Positions 55,083 through 63,472 of a DNA stretch of 64,000 nt are shown piece by piece. A program made the position numbers and the translations under genes. The stretch's first letter is position 1. Each line of letters begins with the position of its first letter. The stretch lies in contig NZ_CP150302.1 of NCBI RefSeq assembly GCF_038051945.1, forward strand, positions 4,588,001-4,652,000, given 5' to 3'. The notes beneath the pieces were generated by a model. It worked only from the letters and a program-made list of their open reading frames with translations, was not told where the DNA came from and ran no database searches. The stretch comes from Paenibacillus sp. FSL H3-0469 (GTDB lineage Bacteria; Bacillota; Bacilli; Paenibacillales; Paenibacillaceae).

Positions 55083-56393
55083 GTGAAGATCCAGTCCAGT
55101 AAGGAATTTAAGCTGCAGCGTGAGGTGGAATACGGCACGCCGGAGCAGAACAAGGCCGTACGTGAAATCGTGGCCAATATCAAGCGGGAAGGCGACGCGG
55201 CGCTGCTCCGGTATACGGAGCGCTTCGATGGCGCTGTACTTACGCCAGCGCAGCTGCGCGTAACGCCGGAGGAGCTAGAGGCCGCCTATGGCCGGGTAGA
55301 GGAGTCCTTCGTGACGGCGATTCGCGCAGCAGCCGTGAATATTCGTGCGTTCCATGCGCGGCAGAAACGCAATTCCTGGATGGATCTGCAGCCTGACGGC
55401 ACGATCCTCGGGCAGATCATCCGCCCGCTGAAGCGTGTGGGCGTCTATGTTCCCGGCGGCAAGGCGGCCTACCCGTCCTCGGTGCTGATGAACGTGATAC
55501 CGGCACAGATCGCGGGGGTGCCGGAGATCGTGATGGTGACGCCGCCTTCGACGGGCGGCTCCGAAGGCATTGATCCTTATATTCTCGTGGCCGCCGCTGA
55601 AGCGGGCGTACACGAGATCTACCGCGTGGGCGGCGCGCAGGCGATCGCCGCCCTCGCCTTCGGCACGGAATCCATCGTGCCGGTCGATAAGATCTGCGGG
55701 CCAGGGAACATCTACGTGGCCCTGGCCAAGCGCGAGGTCTACGGCGCTGTCGACATCGACAGCATCGCCGGACCGAGCGAGATCGTCGTGCTCGCCGACG
55801 ATACCGCCGAGGCCGCCTACATCGCGGCCGACCTGCTCTCGCAGGCCGAGCACGACGAGATGGCGTCGGCGATCCTCGTGACGCCGTCGCAGCGTCTCGC
55901 GGAGGCGGTGGCTGCCGAGGTCGAGCGGCAGCTGCAGGCATTGCCGCGCGAGGAAATCGCGCGGGCCTCGGTAGAGAACTACGGCGCGATTATCGTCGTA
56001 GACTCGCTTGAGGAGGGCATCTCCGTGGTGAACCGGCTGGCGCCGGAGCATCTGGAGATTGTGGTGAACGACCCGATGGGGCTGACCGGCGCAATTGAGA
56101 ACGCCGGGGCGATCTTCCTCGGGCCGTACAGCTCGGAGCCGGTCGGTGACTACTTCGCCGGACCGAACCATATTATACCGACGAATGGCACAGCACGGTT
56201 CTCCTCCCCTGTAGATGTGGACGACTTCATCAAGAAGTCCAGCCTGATCTATTACAGCAAGGAAGCGCTGCTGCGGGACGGGGCGGCGATTATGGAGCTT
56301 GCCCGGCGCGAGGGCCTGGAAGGCCATGCACGCGCCATCGAAATCCGGCTTACGAACGAAGCGAAAGGTGGAGGCACAAATGGAGAACAATAA
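55083..56393 (+). CDS. hisD: Histidinol dehydrogenase
   Basis: A 436-residue zinc enzyme catalysing the last two oxidations, histidinol to histidine, with NAD. The signature covers GPSEIVVLADDTAEAAYIAADLLSQAEHD (zinc and NAD part), and LAPEHLEIVV holds the catalytic Glu-His pair. The start is GTG, after AAGGGGGAAGCGG. The stretch from about 55480 to 55970 is markedly richer in G and C at third positions than the rest of the gene and the neighbours. It overlaps hisB by 14 nt. Confidence 0.96.
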   Translation: MKIQSSKEFKLQREVEYGTPEQNKAVREIVANIKREGDAALLRYTERFDGAVLTPAQLRVTPEELEAAYGRVEESFVTAIRAAAVNIRAFHARQKRNSWMDLQPDGTILGQIIRPLKRVGVYVPGGKAAYPSSVLMNVIPAQIAGVPEIVMVTPPSTGGSEGIDPYILVAAAEAGVHEIYRVGGAQAIAALAFGTESIVPVDKICGPGNIYVALAKREVYGAVDIDSIAGPSEIVVLADDTAEAAYIAADLLSQAEHDEMASAILVTPSQRLAEAVAAEVERQLQALPREEIARASVENYGAIIVVDSLEEGISVVNRLAPEHLEIVVNDPMGLTGAIENAGAIFLGPYSSEPVGDYFAGPNHIIPTNGTARFSSPVDVDDFIKKSSLIYYSKEALLRDGAAIMELARREGLEGHARAIEIRLTNEAKGGGTNGEQ

Positions 56394-56991
56394 CAACGAT
56401 TCGGCGCTGCGTAAGGCCGGACTTAGCCGTACAACCAATGAAACGGACATTAAGCTAACCTTTGCCGTGGACGGCAGCGGGGTCTCCGAACTGGAGACCG
56501 ATGTGCCGTTCCTGAATCATATGCTGGATCTGTTCACGAAGCATGGACAGTTTGACCTCTCTGTGCAGGCACGGGGAGATATCGAGATTGATGATCACCA
56601 TACGGTGGAGGATATCGGCATCTGTCTCGGACAGGCTCTGCGGGAAGCGCTTGGCGATAAAAAAGGTATCAAGCGGTACGCCAGTGTCTTCGTCCCTATG
56701 GATGAGGCGCTTGCCCAGGTAGTGATCGACATCAGCAACCGGCCGCATTTTGAATACCGGGCAGCGTATCCTTCCCAGCAGGTAGGCAGCTTCTCCACAG
56801 AGCTGGTACATGAATTCCTGTGGAAGTTCGCGCTGGAGGCGAGAATAACGCTGCATGTCATCGTTCATTACGGCACCAATACCCATCACATGATTGAAGC
56901 GGTCTTCAAGGCGCTGGGACGGGCACTGGACGAAGCGACGATCGTAGATCCCCGGGTGAAGGGCGTGCCTTCAACGAAGGGAGTGCTGTAG
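56380..56991 (+). CDS. hisB: Imidazoleglycerol-phosphate dehydratase
   Basis: A 203-residue manganese enzyme. The two metal-binding halves show DVPFLNHMLDLFTKHGQFDL with DIEIDDHHTVEDIGICLG, and GTNTHHMIEAVFKALGRAL. There is no fused phosphatase domain; that step is done by HisJ downstream. The frame reaches back to 56299, but GGTGGAGG stands 6 nt before ATG 56380. Confidence 0.96.
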   Translation: MENNNNDSALRKAGLSRTTNETDIKLTFAVDGSGVSELETDVPFLNHMLDLFTKHGQFDLSVQARGDIEIDDHHTVEDIGICLGQALREALGDKKGIKRYASVFVPMDEALAQVVIDISNRPHFEYRAAYPSQQVGSFSTELVHEFLWKFALEARITLHVIVHYGTNTHHMIEAVFKALGRALDEATIVDPRVKGVPSTKGVL

Positions 56992-56993
56992 TT

Positions 56994-57614
56994 ATGGCCG
57001 TTGCAATCGTCGATTACGGCATGGGCAACCTGCACAGTGTCAGCAAGGCCGTAGAGCGGCTGGGGTATACGAGTCTTGTAACCTCGGATGCCGCTGAGAT
57101 CTTGGCGGCAGACAGTGTTATACTGCCGGGAGTCGGTGCCTTTGGCGATGCGATGGAGCACTTACGGGAGAGCGGAATGGACGATGTCGTCCGGGCCGCA
57201 GCGTCAGCGGGCCAGCCGGTGCTGGGCATCTGCCTCGGAATGCAGCTGCTGTTCAGCAGCAGCGAGGAGCATGGCGAGCATAAGGGGCTGGAGCTTCTGC
57301 CCGGCGCAGTGGTGCGCTTCGCCCCCCGGGACGGCTATAAGGTGCCGCATATGGGCTGGAACAAGCTGAGCTTCCGCCAGCCGGAGAGTCCGCTGCTGGA
57401 CGGCCTTTCAGAGAGCCATGTATACTTCGTGCACTCCTATCATGCACTCGCGGCAGACGGCGATCTGCTGGCCGTCACAGACTATGGACATCCCGTAACG
57501 GCTATCGTGGGGCGTGATAATGTCTACGGCATGCAGTTCCACCCGGAGAAGAGCGGGGAGCTTGGCATGAAGCTGCTGGGTAATTTCCTGAGGCTCCAGG
57601 CACAGCAGGCGTAG
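56994..57614 (+). CDS. hisH: Imidazole glycerol phosphate synthase, glutaminase subunit
   Basis: A 206-residue class I glutamine amidotransferase that feeds ammonia to HisF. Nucleophile C80 in LGICLGMQLLF, and the His-Glu pair in GMQFHPEKSG. It begins 2 nt after the hisB stop. Confidence 0.96.
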   Translation: MAVAIVDYGMGNLHSVSKAVERLGYTSLVTSDAAEILAADSVILPGVGAFGDAMEHLRESGMDDVVRAAASAGQPVLGICLGMQLLFSSSEEHGEHKGLELLPGAVVRFAPRDGYKVPHMGWNKLSFRQPESPLLDGLSESHVYFVHSYHALAADGDLLAVTDYGHPVTAIVGRDNVYGMQFHPEKSGELGMKLLGNFLRLQAQQA

Positions 57615-57656
57615 CCTGCCTGAATCACTAATTTGCAATGAAAGCGGGGAGTATTC

Positions 57657-58406
57657 ATGTCTTCTTTTATCCTATATCCGGCGATTGATATCCGGGACGG
57701 CAAGTGTGTCCGGCTGCAGCAGGGTGATTATGCCCAAGAGACGATCTATAACGACAATCCGGTAGAGGTGGCTAAGTCGTGGGAAGAGCAAGGCGGGCAG
57801 TATATCCATCTGGTGGATCTGGACGGAGCCAAAGCAGGCTGCCCTGTGAATGATGCCATCATTGGAGCTATTGCTAAGCATGCGAATGTTCCTGTACAGG
57901 TCGGCGGCGGTCTCCGTACACTTGCCGATGTCGAGAAGCTGCTGAACCTCGGCGTCAGCCGGGTGATTATCGGGACGGCAGCCATTAATGATCAGACTTT
58001 TACAGAAGCGGTTCTTGCCAAATACGGCGACAAAGTTGCCATCGGTATCGATGCGCGTAACGGCTACGTGGCAACCCACGGCTGGCTTAATACCTCGGAG
58101 GTGCGCGCGGAAGACCTGGCTAAAGAGCTGGCTGCCAAGGGCGCTGAGACTTTCATCTATACCGATATCTCCCGCGACGGGATGATGCAGGGGCCGAACG
58201 TGGAAGGCATTCTGTCTATGGCCAAGGCAAGCGGCCGCAGCGTAATCGCCTCCGGCGGCGTGACCAGTCTTAATGATCTGCAGCGCCTGAACTTACATAG
58301 CGGCAGCGGGATCGGCGGGGCGATTGTGGGCAAGGCGCTGTATACCGGCAATATTAATCTGGCTGAAGCGCTGCAGACCCTGGGCCAATCCTCCGGATTG
58401 CGGTAA
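57657..58406 (+). CDS. hisA: ProFAR isomerase (HisA)
   Basis: A 249-residue TIM barrel opening the ribose ring of ProFAR. D11 in LYPAIDIRDGKCVRL and the second catalytic Asp in FIYTDISRDG mark the two half-barrels; phosphate sites are VGGGLRT and ASGGVTS. AAGCGGGGAG precedes the ATG. Confidence 0.96.
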   Translation: MSSFILYPAIDIRDGKCVRLQQGDYAQETIYNDNPVEVAKSWEEQGGQYIHLVDLDGAKAGCPVNDAIIGAIAKHANVPVQVGGGLRTLADVEKLLNLGVSRVIIGTAAINDQTFTEAVLAKYGDKVAIGIDARNGYVATHGWLNTSEVRAEDLAKELAAKGAETFIYTDISRDGMMQGPNVEGILSMAKASGRSVIASGGVTSLNDLQRLNLHSGSGIGGAIVGKALYTGNINLAEALQTLGQSSGLR

Positions 58407-58431
58407 GTCTATACTAAGGAGGGGTCTTGGC

Positions 58432-59190
58432 ATGTTGGCGAAACGGATTATTCCCTGTCTGGATGTGAAGGACGGGCGTGTGGTAAAAGGTGTGAATTTT
58501 GTGAATCTGCGCGATGCCGGAGATCCGGTGGAGCTTGCGGCGCTGTACGACCGCGAGGGAGCGGATGAGCTGGTATTCCTCGATATTTCCGCTTCTGTGG
58601 AAGGCAGGGCGACCATGATTGAAGTGGTGCGGCAGACGGCAGGTGAGATTGCCATTCCCTTCACGGTGGGCGGCGGAATCTCGACCCCTGATGATATGAA
58701 GCGGATTCTGCGTGCCGGAGCGGACAAGATCGGCATCAACACAGCCGCTGTAAATAACCCCCAGCTGATTCTGGAAGGGGCCCGTCACTTCGGCTCCCAA
58801 TGCATTGTTGTGGCGATGGATGCCAAATATAATGAGGCTTGGGGCGAATGGGAAGTGTATACGCACGGTGGACGTACGCCCACGGGTATCCGGGCCTTGA
58901 ACTGGGCCAAGGAAGCTGAGCGGCTGGGAGCCGGGGAGATTCTGCTTACGAGTATGGATGCGGACGGGACCAAGGACGGCTTCGACCTGAAGCTGACGGC
59001 GGCGGTCAGCGACCTGCTGAGTATTCCTGTCATTGCTTCCGGCGGGGCCGGGAAAATTGAGCATTTCTATGATGTATTTACGGAAGGCCGGGCAGATGCC
59101 GGACTTGCGGCAACCATTTTTCACTATAAAGAGATTGCTATTCATGATCTGAAGGCTGATCTGAAGCAAAGAGGAGTAGAGATCCGATGA
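58432..59190 (+). CDS. hisF: Imidazole glycerol phosphate synthase, cyclase subunit
   Basis: A 252-residue TIM barrel. D11 in IPCLDVKDGRVVKG and the later Asp in LLTSMDADGTKDGF are the catalytic pair; VGGGIST and ASGGAGK bind phosphates. The frame opens far upstream, but AAGGAGGGG stands before ATG 58432. It overlaps hisI by 4 nt. Confidence 0.96.
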   Translation: MLAKRIIPCLDVKDGRVVKGVNFVNLRDAGDPVELAALYDREGADELVFLDISASVEGRATMIEVVRQTAGEIAIPFTVGGGISTPDDMKRILRAGADKIGINTAAVNNPQLILEGARHFGSQCIVVAMDAKYNEAWGEWEVYTHGGRTPTGIRALNWAKEAERLGAGEILLTSMDADGTKDGFDLKLTAAVSDLLSIPVIASGGAGKIEHFYDVFTEGRADAGLAATIFHYKEIAIHDLKADLKQRGVEIR

Positions 59191-59906
59191 GCGAGGACAA
59201 GAAGGATATCGCACTAAGCCAGCAGGAGGCAGTGTCCGGCATCCGCTGGAATGAAGCAGGCCTGCTGCCTGCTGTCATTCAGGATGCACGCACGCTGGAG
59301 GTATTAATGTTCGCCTATATGAACCCTGAATCGCTGCAGCGCTCACTTACGAGCGGCCAGACCTGGTTCTGGAGCCGTTCGCGCAGCGAGCTGTGGCATA
59401 AGGGGGGAACGTCCGGCAATACCCAGGCGATCACCTCGATCCATTACGATTGTGACAGCGATACGCTGCTGGTGAAGGTAGTGCCGGAGGGTCCGGCCTG
59501 CCATACCGGGGAGAACAGCTGCTTCTTCCGCGAGATTCCGCTAGATTCACCGGCAACCGTAACGGAGACTGCCGGGGCTGCCGTGAATGCTGCTGAAGCA
59601 GAGAGCGGCCGGTTTGCGGTACTCGGTGAGCTGGAGCGTGTCATTGCTGAGCGTGAGGTGAACCGTCCGGAGGGAGCGTATACCACCTATCTGTTTGACA
59701 AGGGCGTGGACAAGATCCTGAAGAAGGTCGGTGAGGAAGCCTCCGAGACGATCATTGCCGCCAAAAACAAAGATAATGCCGAGCTGCGCCTGGAAGTTAG
59801 CGATCTGATCTATCACCTGCTCGTGCTGCTGCAGGAGCGCAAGCTTCCGCTGGATGAGATTCTGGAAGAGCTAAGCGCCCGCCATGAACGGCCGCGGCGC
59901 GATTAG
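59187..59906 (+). CDS. hisI: Bifunctional PR-AMP cyclohydrolase / PR-ATP pyrophosphatase
   Basis: A 239-residue fusion of HisI and HisE, steps 3 and 2 of the pathway. The HisI half (about 15-125) has FWSRSRSELWHKGGTSGN, the metal-binding HYDCDSD and the following Cys residues; the HisE half (about 145-235) has KKVGEEASETIIAAKN, the MazG-like metal motif, and EVSDLIYHLLVLL. A charged Ala-rich linker joins them. The start overlaps hisF (ATGA). Confidence 0.96.
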   Translation: MSEDKKDIALSQQEAVSGIRWNEAGLLPAVIQDARTLEVLMFAYMNPESLQRSLTSGQTWFWSRSRSELWHKGGTSGNTQAITSIHYDCDSDTLLVKVVPEGPACHTGENSCFFREIPLDSPATVTETAGAAVNAAEAESGRFAVLGELERVIAEREVNRPEGAYTTYLFDKGVDKILKKVGEEASETIIAAKNKDNAELRLEVSDLIYHLLVLLQERKLPLDEILEELSARHERPRRD

Positions 59907-59920
59907 GAGGAGCTTTCAGC

Positions 59921-60748
59921 ATGCACATCGATTATCATACCCATCATGAACGCTGCGGCCATGCGGTCGGGAAGCTGGAGGAGTATGTGCAGCGGGGCAT
60001 CGCTCTGGGGCTTGAGCAGCTCGGGCTGTCGGATCATCTGCCGCTAATCCATGTCGATCCGGACCACTACTATCCCGAGATGGCTATGCCTCTTGCGGAG
60101 CTTCCGCGATATGTGGAGGAATGCCTGACGCTGAAGGAACGCTACCGGGGCAAGATTGAGCTGCGGGTCGGGCTGGAGGCGGATTATATTGAGGGATATG
60201 AGGAACAGATCCGCGAGCTTTTGGCACCTTATCCATGGGATTACCTGATTGGTTCGGTGCATTTCCTGGGAGAATGGGATATTACCGACCACCGGCAGAC
60301 CCATGGCTGGGAAGGCCAGGATGTAATGGCGGTATACCGCCGTTATTATGATGCTGTACAGAAGTCGGCGTTATCGGGATTATATGATATTATAGGACAT
60401 ATGGACGTCATCAAAAGGTTCGGTTACGGCCCCCGGACGCCGGAGGGCCTGGCCGAGGCCAGAGCGCTTGAGCTGGATACGCTGAAGGTCATCGCCCGCA
60501 GCGGAATCGCCATGGAGCTGAATGCTTCCGGGCTGACCAAGCCTTGCGCCGAGATGTTCCCGGCAGAGCATGTGCTCGTCCAGGCGCTTGCGCTGGGCAT
60601 TCCGCTCACGGTTGGTTCTGATGCGCATGATCCCATGAAGCTGGGAGACGGCTTACCAGAGGCCCGGGACATGCTCTGGCGCACCGGCTTCCGCGAACTG
60701 GCCGTCTTTGAAGGACGCCGCCGTACCAATGTGCCGTTAGCATTATAA
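59921..60748 (+). CDS. hisJ: Histidinol-phosphatase, PHP family
   Basis: A 275-residue metal phosphatase that removes phosphate from histidinol phosphate. PHP metal ligands lie in H2-x-D-Y-H-T-H at the start, in GHMDVIKRFG and in VGSDAHDP. It completes the pathway, filling the phosphatase step that HisB lacks. AGGAGGAGC precedes the ATG, 14 nt past hisI. Confidence 0.94.
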   Translation: MHIDYHTHHERCGHAVGKLEEYVQRGIALGLEQLGLSDHLPLIHVDPDHYYPEMAMPLAELPRYVEECLTLKERYRGKIELRVGLEADYIEGYEEQIRELLAPYPWDYLIGSVHFLGEWDITDHRQTHGWEGQDVMAVYRRYYDAVQKSALSGLYDIIGHMDVIKRFGYGPRTPEGLAEARALELDTLKVIARSGIAMELNASGLTKPCAEMFPAEHVLVQALALGIPLTVGSDAHDPMKLGDGLPEARDMLWRTGFRELAVFEGRRRTNVPLAL

Positions 60749-60770
60749 ATTATAATCCCAGGAGGGTACT

Positions 60771-61718
60771 ATGCATCATCAATTACGGATTTTTTCCGGT
60801 TCGTCGAATCCGAAGCTTGCCGCTGATATTGCGGAGCGCCTTGGTGCTCCGCTTGGCCAGATCAAGCTGACCCGTTTCAAAAGCGGCGAGATTTATGTGC
60901 ATTATGAAGAGAGCATCCGGAACTGCGACGTATTTTTGGTGCAATCCCTGGCTCATCCGATTAACGAGCTGTTTGTAGAGCTGCTGGTCATGATTGATGC
61001 CGCCAAGCGTGCATCGGCCAGAACGGTGAATATTATCGTTCCTTATTACGGGTACGCCCGGCAGGAGCGCAAATCTGCACCGCGTGAGCCGATCTCGGCC
61101 AAAATGGTAGCGGATGTGCTGACCACCGCCGGTGCAACGCGCGTAATTACCATTGATCTGCATGCCGCAGCCATACAGGGATTCTTCAATATTCCGGTCG
61201 ATCATCTGACCGCACTTGATCTGATCAGCGGTTATCTGAAGGTGAAGGGTCTTACTGATCTGGTCGTGGTCTCCCCGGATGCGGGACGCGCATCCATGGC
61301 GGAGAAGCTGGCCAGCCGTCTGGATTCGCCGTTCGCTATCATGATCAAGAAGCGTCCGGCTCATAATGAATCGGTGATCACCCATGTCATTGGTGATGTG
61401 GAAGGCAGGACGCCGATCATTATCGAGGATCTTATTGATACGGGAACGACTATCGTCAATGTGGTGGAGGGCCTGAAGGAGCGGGGTGCGCGGAACAGCA
61501 TCGTCTGTGCTACACACGGACTGTTCTCCGGAGATGCGCTTGCGCGGATGGACCATCCCAATATCGACGAGATTGTCATTACCGATTCCATTGCCCTGCC
61601 GGACGAGCATTCCAGCAGATTCGCAGTGCTTTCGGTAGCCCCCATGCTGGCTGAAGCCACGCGTATTATCATCGAGGGCGGTTCCATAGATAAGCTGTTT
61701 AGAGACGCAGGGATTTAA
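60771..61718 (+). CDS. prs: Ribose-phosphate pyrophosphokinase paralogue
   Basis: A 315-residue PRPP synthetase, making the substrate of HisG from ribose 5-phosphate and ATP. The flexible loop YGYARQERKSAPREPISAK and the segment GATRVITIDLHAAAIQGFFNIP are typical of class I enzymes. The ribose-5-phosphate loop is EDLIDTGTT, and the neighbouring SPDAGRASMAEKLASRL departs from the usual SPD-GG-RA-K-LA pattern, so this looks like a diverged second copy rather than the main Prs, which normally lies near glmU. AGGAGGG precedes the ATG. Confidence 0.9.
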   Translation: MHHQLRIFSGSSNPKLAADIAERLGAPLGQIKLTRFKSGEIYVHYEESIRNCDVFLVQSLAHPINELFVELLVMIDAAKRASARTVNIIVPYYGYARQERKSAPREPISAKMVADVLTTAGATRVITIDLHAAAIQGFFNIPVDHLTALDLISGYLKVKGLTDLVVVSPDAGRASMAEKLASRLDSPFAIMIKKRPAHNESVITHVIGDVEGRTPIIIEDLIDTGTTIVNVVEGLKERGARNSIVCATHGLFSGDALARMDHPNIDEIVITDSIALPDEHSSRFAVLSVAPMLAEATRIIIEGGSIDKLFRDAGI

Positions 61719-61737
61719 CTCCCGCGTCTTTTTTTTG
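61703..61737 (+). terminator. his-prs operon terminator overlapping the prs stop
   Basis: AGACGC-GGGA-TTTAAC-TCCC-GCGTCT followed by eight T. The prs stop codon lies in the loop, so the hairpin is partly coding. Confidence 0.9.
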
Positions 61738-61776
61738 TGAATGAGATGACGATAACCAATCCTTCTATTTCTCGCT

Positions 61777-61816
61777 GAAACGGGTGCCGTCCCTGAAAGG
61801 ACAGCAAAGCCGTTTC
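61777..61816 (+). repeat. Interspersed palindromic repeat, copy 5
   Basis: GAAACGG-GT-GCCGTCC-CTGAAA-GGACAGCAAAG-CCGTTTC, with TTCTATTTCTCGCT before and CCACTT after. Similarity with copy 3 reaches upstream to about 61750. Confidence 0.8.
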
Positions 61817-61975
61817 CACTTGAGCTTTTCCCTCCCGTCAGCACTCTCTTGAGATTGAGAATCTCGTTGCCACATGTGGTATACTGTGTGAAGAAGACAG
61901 CCGAGACCATAAATGGAAACGATCAGGTAAGGTGTAAGGCTAGGGAAGCTGACAAAAGGGAGGTGCCTTGCTTCC

Positions 61976-63424
61976 ATGATTGAGAGAACTTCAGAGAATG
62001 TCGCGGAGAACAGTAATATCATTCCGGTCACTCTGGATGCCAATTTTTTCTTTGAAAGAGCCGTTCGGTCGCTGGACCGCTTTCAATATGATAAGGCATT
62101 AAGAAATTTTCGCAAAGCTGTTGAATATGAGCCGGATAATCCGGTGAATCATTGCAATATGGCGGGTATATTATCTGAGATGGGCAATTATACCGCATCT
62201 AACGAGATTCTTATCCATGTTTTGGAGAAGATCGACCCCGCTATGACGGAATGCCATTTCTATATGGCTAATAACTTCGCTAATATGGAAAGCTTTGAAG
62301 AGGCGGAGCGTTCGCTGGTCATTTACTTGGAAGAGGATGCAGACGGCGAGTTCATGACCGAATCCGAAGAACTGATGGAGCTCCTGCAATATGAGCTGAA
62401 TCGGCCTGCTCCGCTGGTGCGTATCCGCAGCCGTGAGGGAGTTGTAGAGCATGACCGGGCGCGCAGTCTGCTGGAGGAGGGCAAGTTTCCTCAGGCTGTA
62501 GAGCTGCTGGAGGAGATCACTGCGAGCACTCCGGATTTTTTGGCTGCGCATAATAATCTGGCACTTGCCCATTTCTATATGGGCCGGTTTGCCAAGGCGA
62601 AGGAATGTCTGAATGAGGTGCTGAAGCAGGACCCCGGCAATCTGCACGCTCTGTGCAATATGGCCATCTTCCTGCAGTATGCAGGGGACAAGGAGCAGCT
62701 TGAGACGCTGCTGGGGATGCTTGAAGCAACGGTGCCGTTCCATCAGGAGCATGTATTCAAAATGGCTACAACCATGGGTATCCTGGGCCGGCATACCGCC
62801 GCTTACAGCCATTTCCGCCGTCTGCTGAAGGATGAGGAGGTCGCCGGAGACGCCGGCCTGTATCATTACTGTGCGGCGGCGGCAAGCAATAGCGGAAGAC
62901 ATGATGAGGCGCTGCGCTACTGGAGACAGGCAGCCAAGCTGGACCCTGCTTCCGCTGTCCCGGCGTTCTTCCTGTCCCAGCTCCAGCAGGTCCGGGCAGA
63001 AGGCCATCCGATGCCTACTGTCAGCTATAATTATCAGCTGCCCTTCCAGGAGCAGCTGAAGCAGTGGAAGGGCAATACAGGCAGGTTCACTGAAGAAGTG
63101 CGGAATAATCCGCTGCTGCGCGCCTCGTTCTTCTGGGCGCTGCGCTACGGCGATTCCGCTACGAAGCTCCAGGTGACCGAGGCGCTTCGCTGGATTGAGG
63201 ACGAGGAGATGTCCGAGGTGCTGCGCGGAGTTCTGGAGCAGGAGCCGCTGCAGGAGGACCGCCTGCAGGAGGCAGCATTGTTCAGCCTCCAGCGGCTGAT
63301 CGGGGAGAACCTGAATGAAGCCGGCAGCTCGCCGGGTGAAGAGCAGGAGCCTGTGGCTGCTCCCGGACCCAAGGGGATACTGCCCGGAACCGGCGGCTTA
63401 ACGCCGTCCACTACCCGTATTTGA
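61976..63424 (+). CDS. yvcD: Tetratricopeptide-repeat protein, YvcD-like
   Basis: A 482-residue soluble protein with about eight TPR-like helix pairs from 22 to about 335 (for example FERAVRSLDRFQYDKALRNF and AHNNLALAHFYMGRFAKAKE), then a helical region and a Pro/Gly-rich tail (about 455-482). There is no signal or catalytic motif, so it is a scaffold or binding protein. B. subtilis yvcD lies in the same place between the his genes and trxB. GGGAGG lies about 12 nt before the ATG. Confidence 0.88.
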   Translation: MIERTSENVAENSNIIPVTLDANFFFERAVRSLDRFQYDKALRNFRKAVEYEPDNPVNHCNMAGILSEMGNYTASNEILIHVLEKIDPAMTECHFYMANNFANMESFEEAERSLVIYLEEDADGEFMTESEELMELLQYELNRPAPLVRIRSREGVVEHDRARSLLEEGKFPQAVELLEEITASTPDFLAAHNNLALAHFYMGRFAKAKECLNEVLKQDPGNLHALCNMAIFLQYAGDKEQLETLLGMLEATVPFHQEHVFKMATTMGILGRHTAAYSHFRRLLKDEEVAGDAGLYHYCAAAASNSGRHDEALRYWRQAAKLDPASAVPAFFLSQLQQVRAEGHPMPTVSYNYQLPFQEQLKQWKGNTGRFTEEVRNNPLLRASFFWALRYGDSATKLQVTEALRWIEDEEMSEVLRGVLEQEPLQEDRLQEAALFSLQRLIGENLNEAGSSPGEEQEPVAAPGPKGILPGTGGLTPSTTRI

Positions 63425-63472
63425 AGCCATTGTTGTTCTAAGACACACACCACTTGTAAGGAGGCCAATGTA

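Noticed and set aside
55275..56450. 391-residue open frame antisense to hisD
   Set aside because: Arg/His-rich shadow frame caused by GC-rich codons of hisD.
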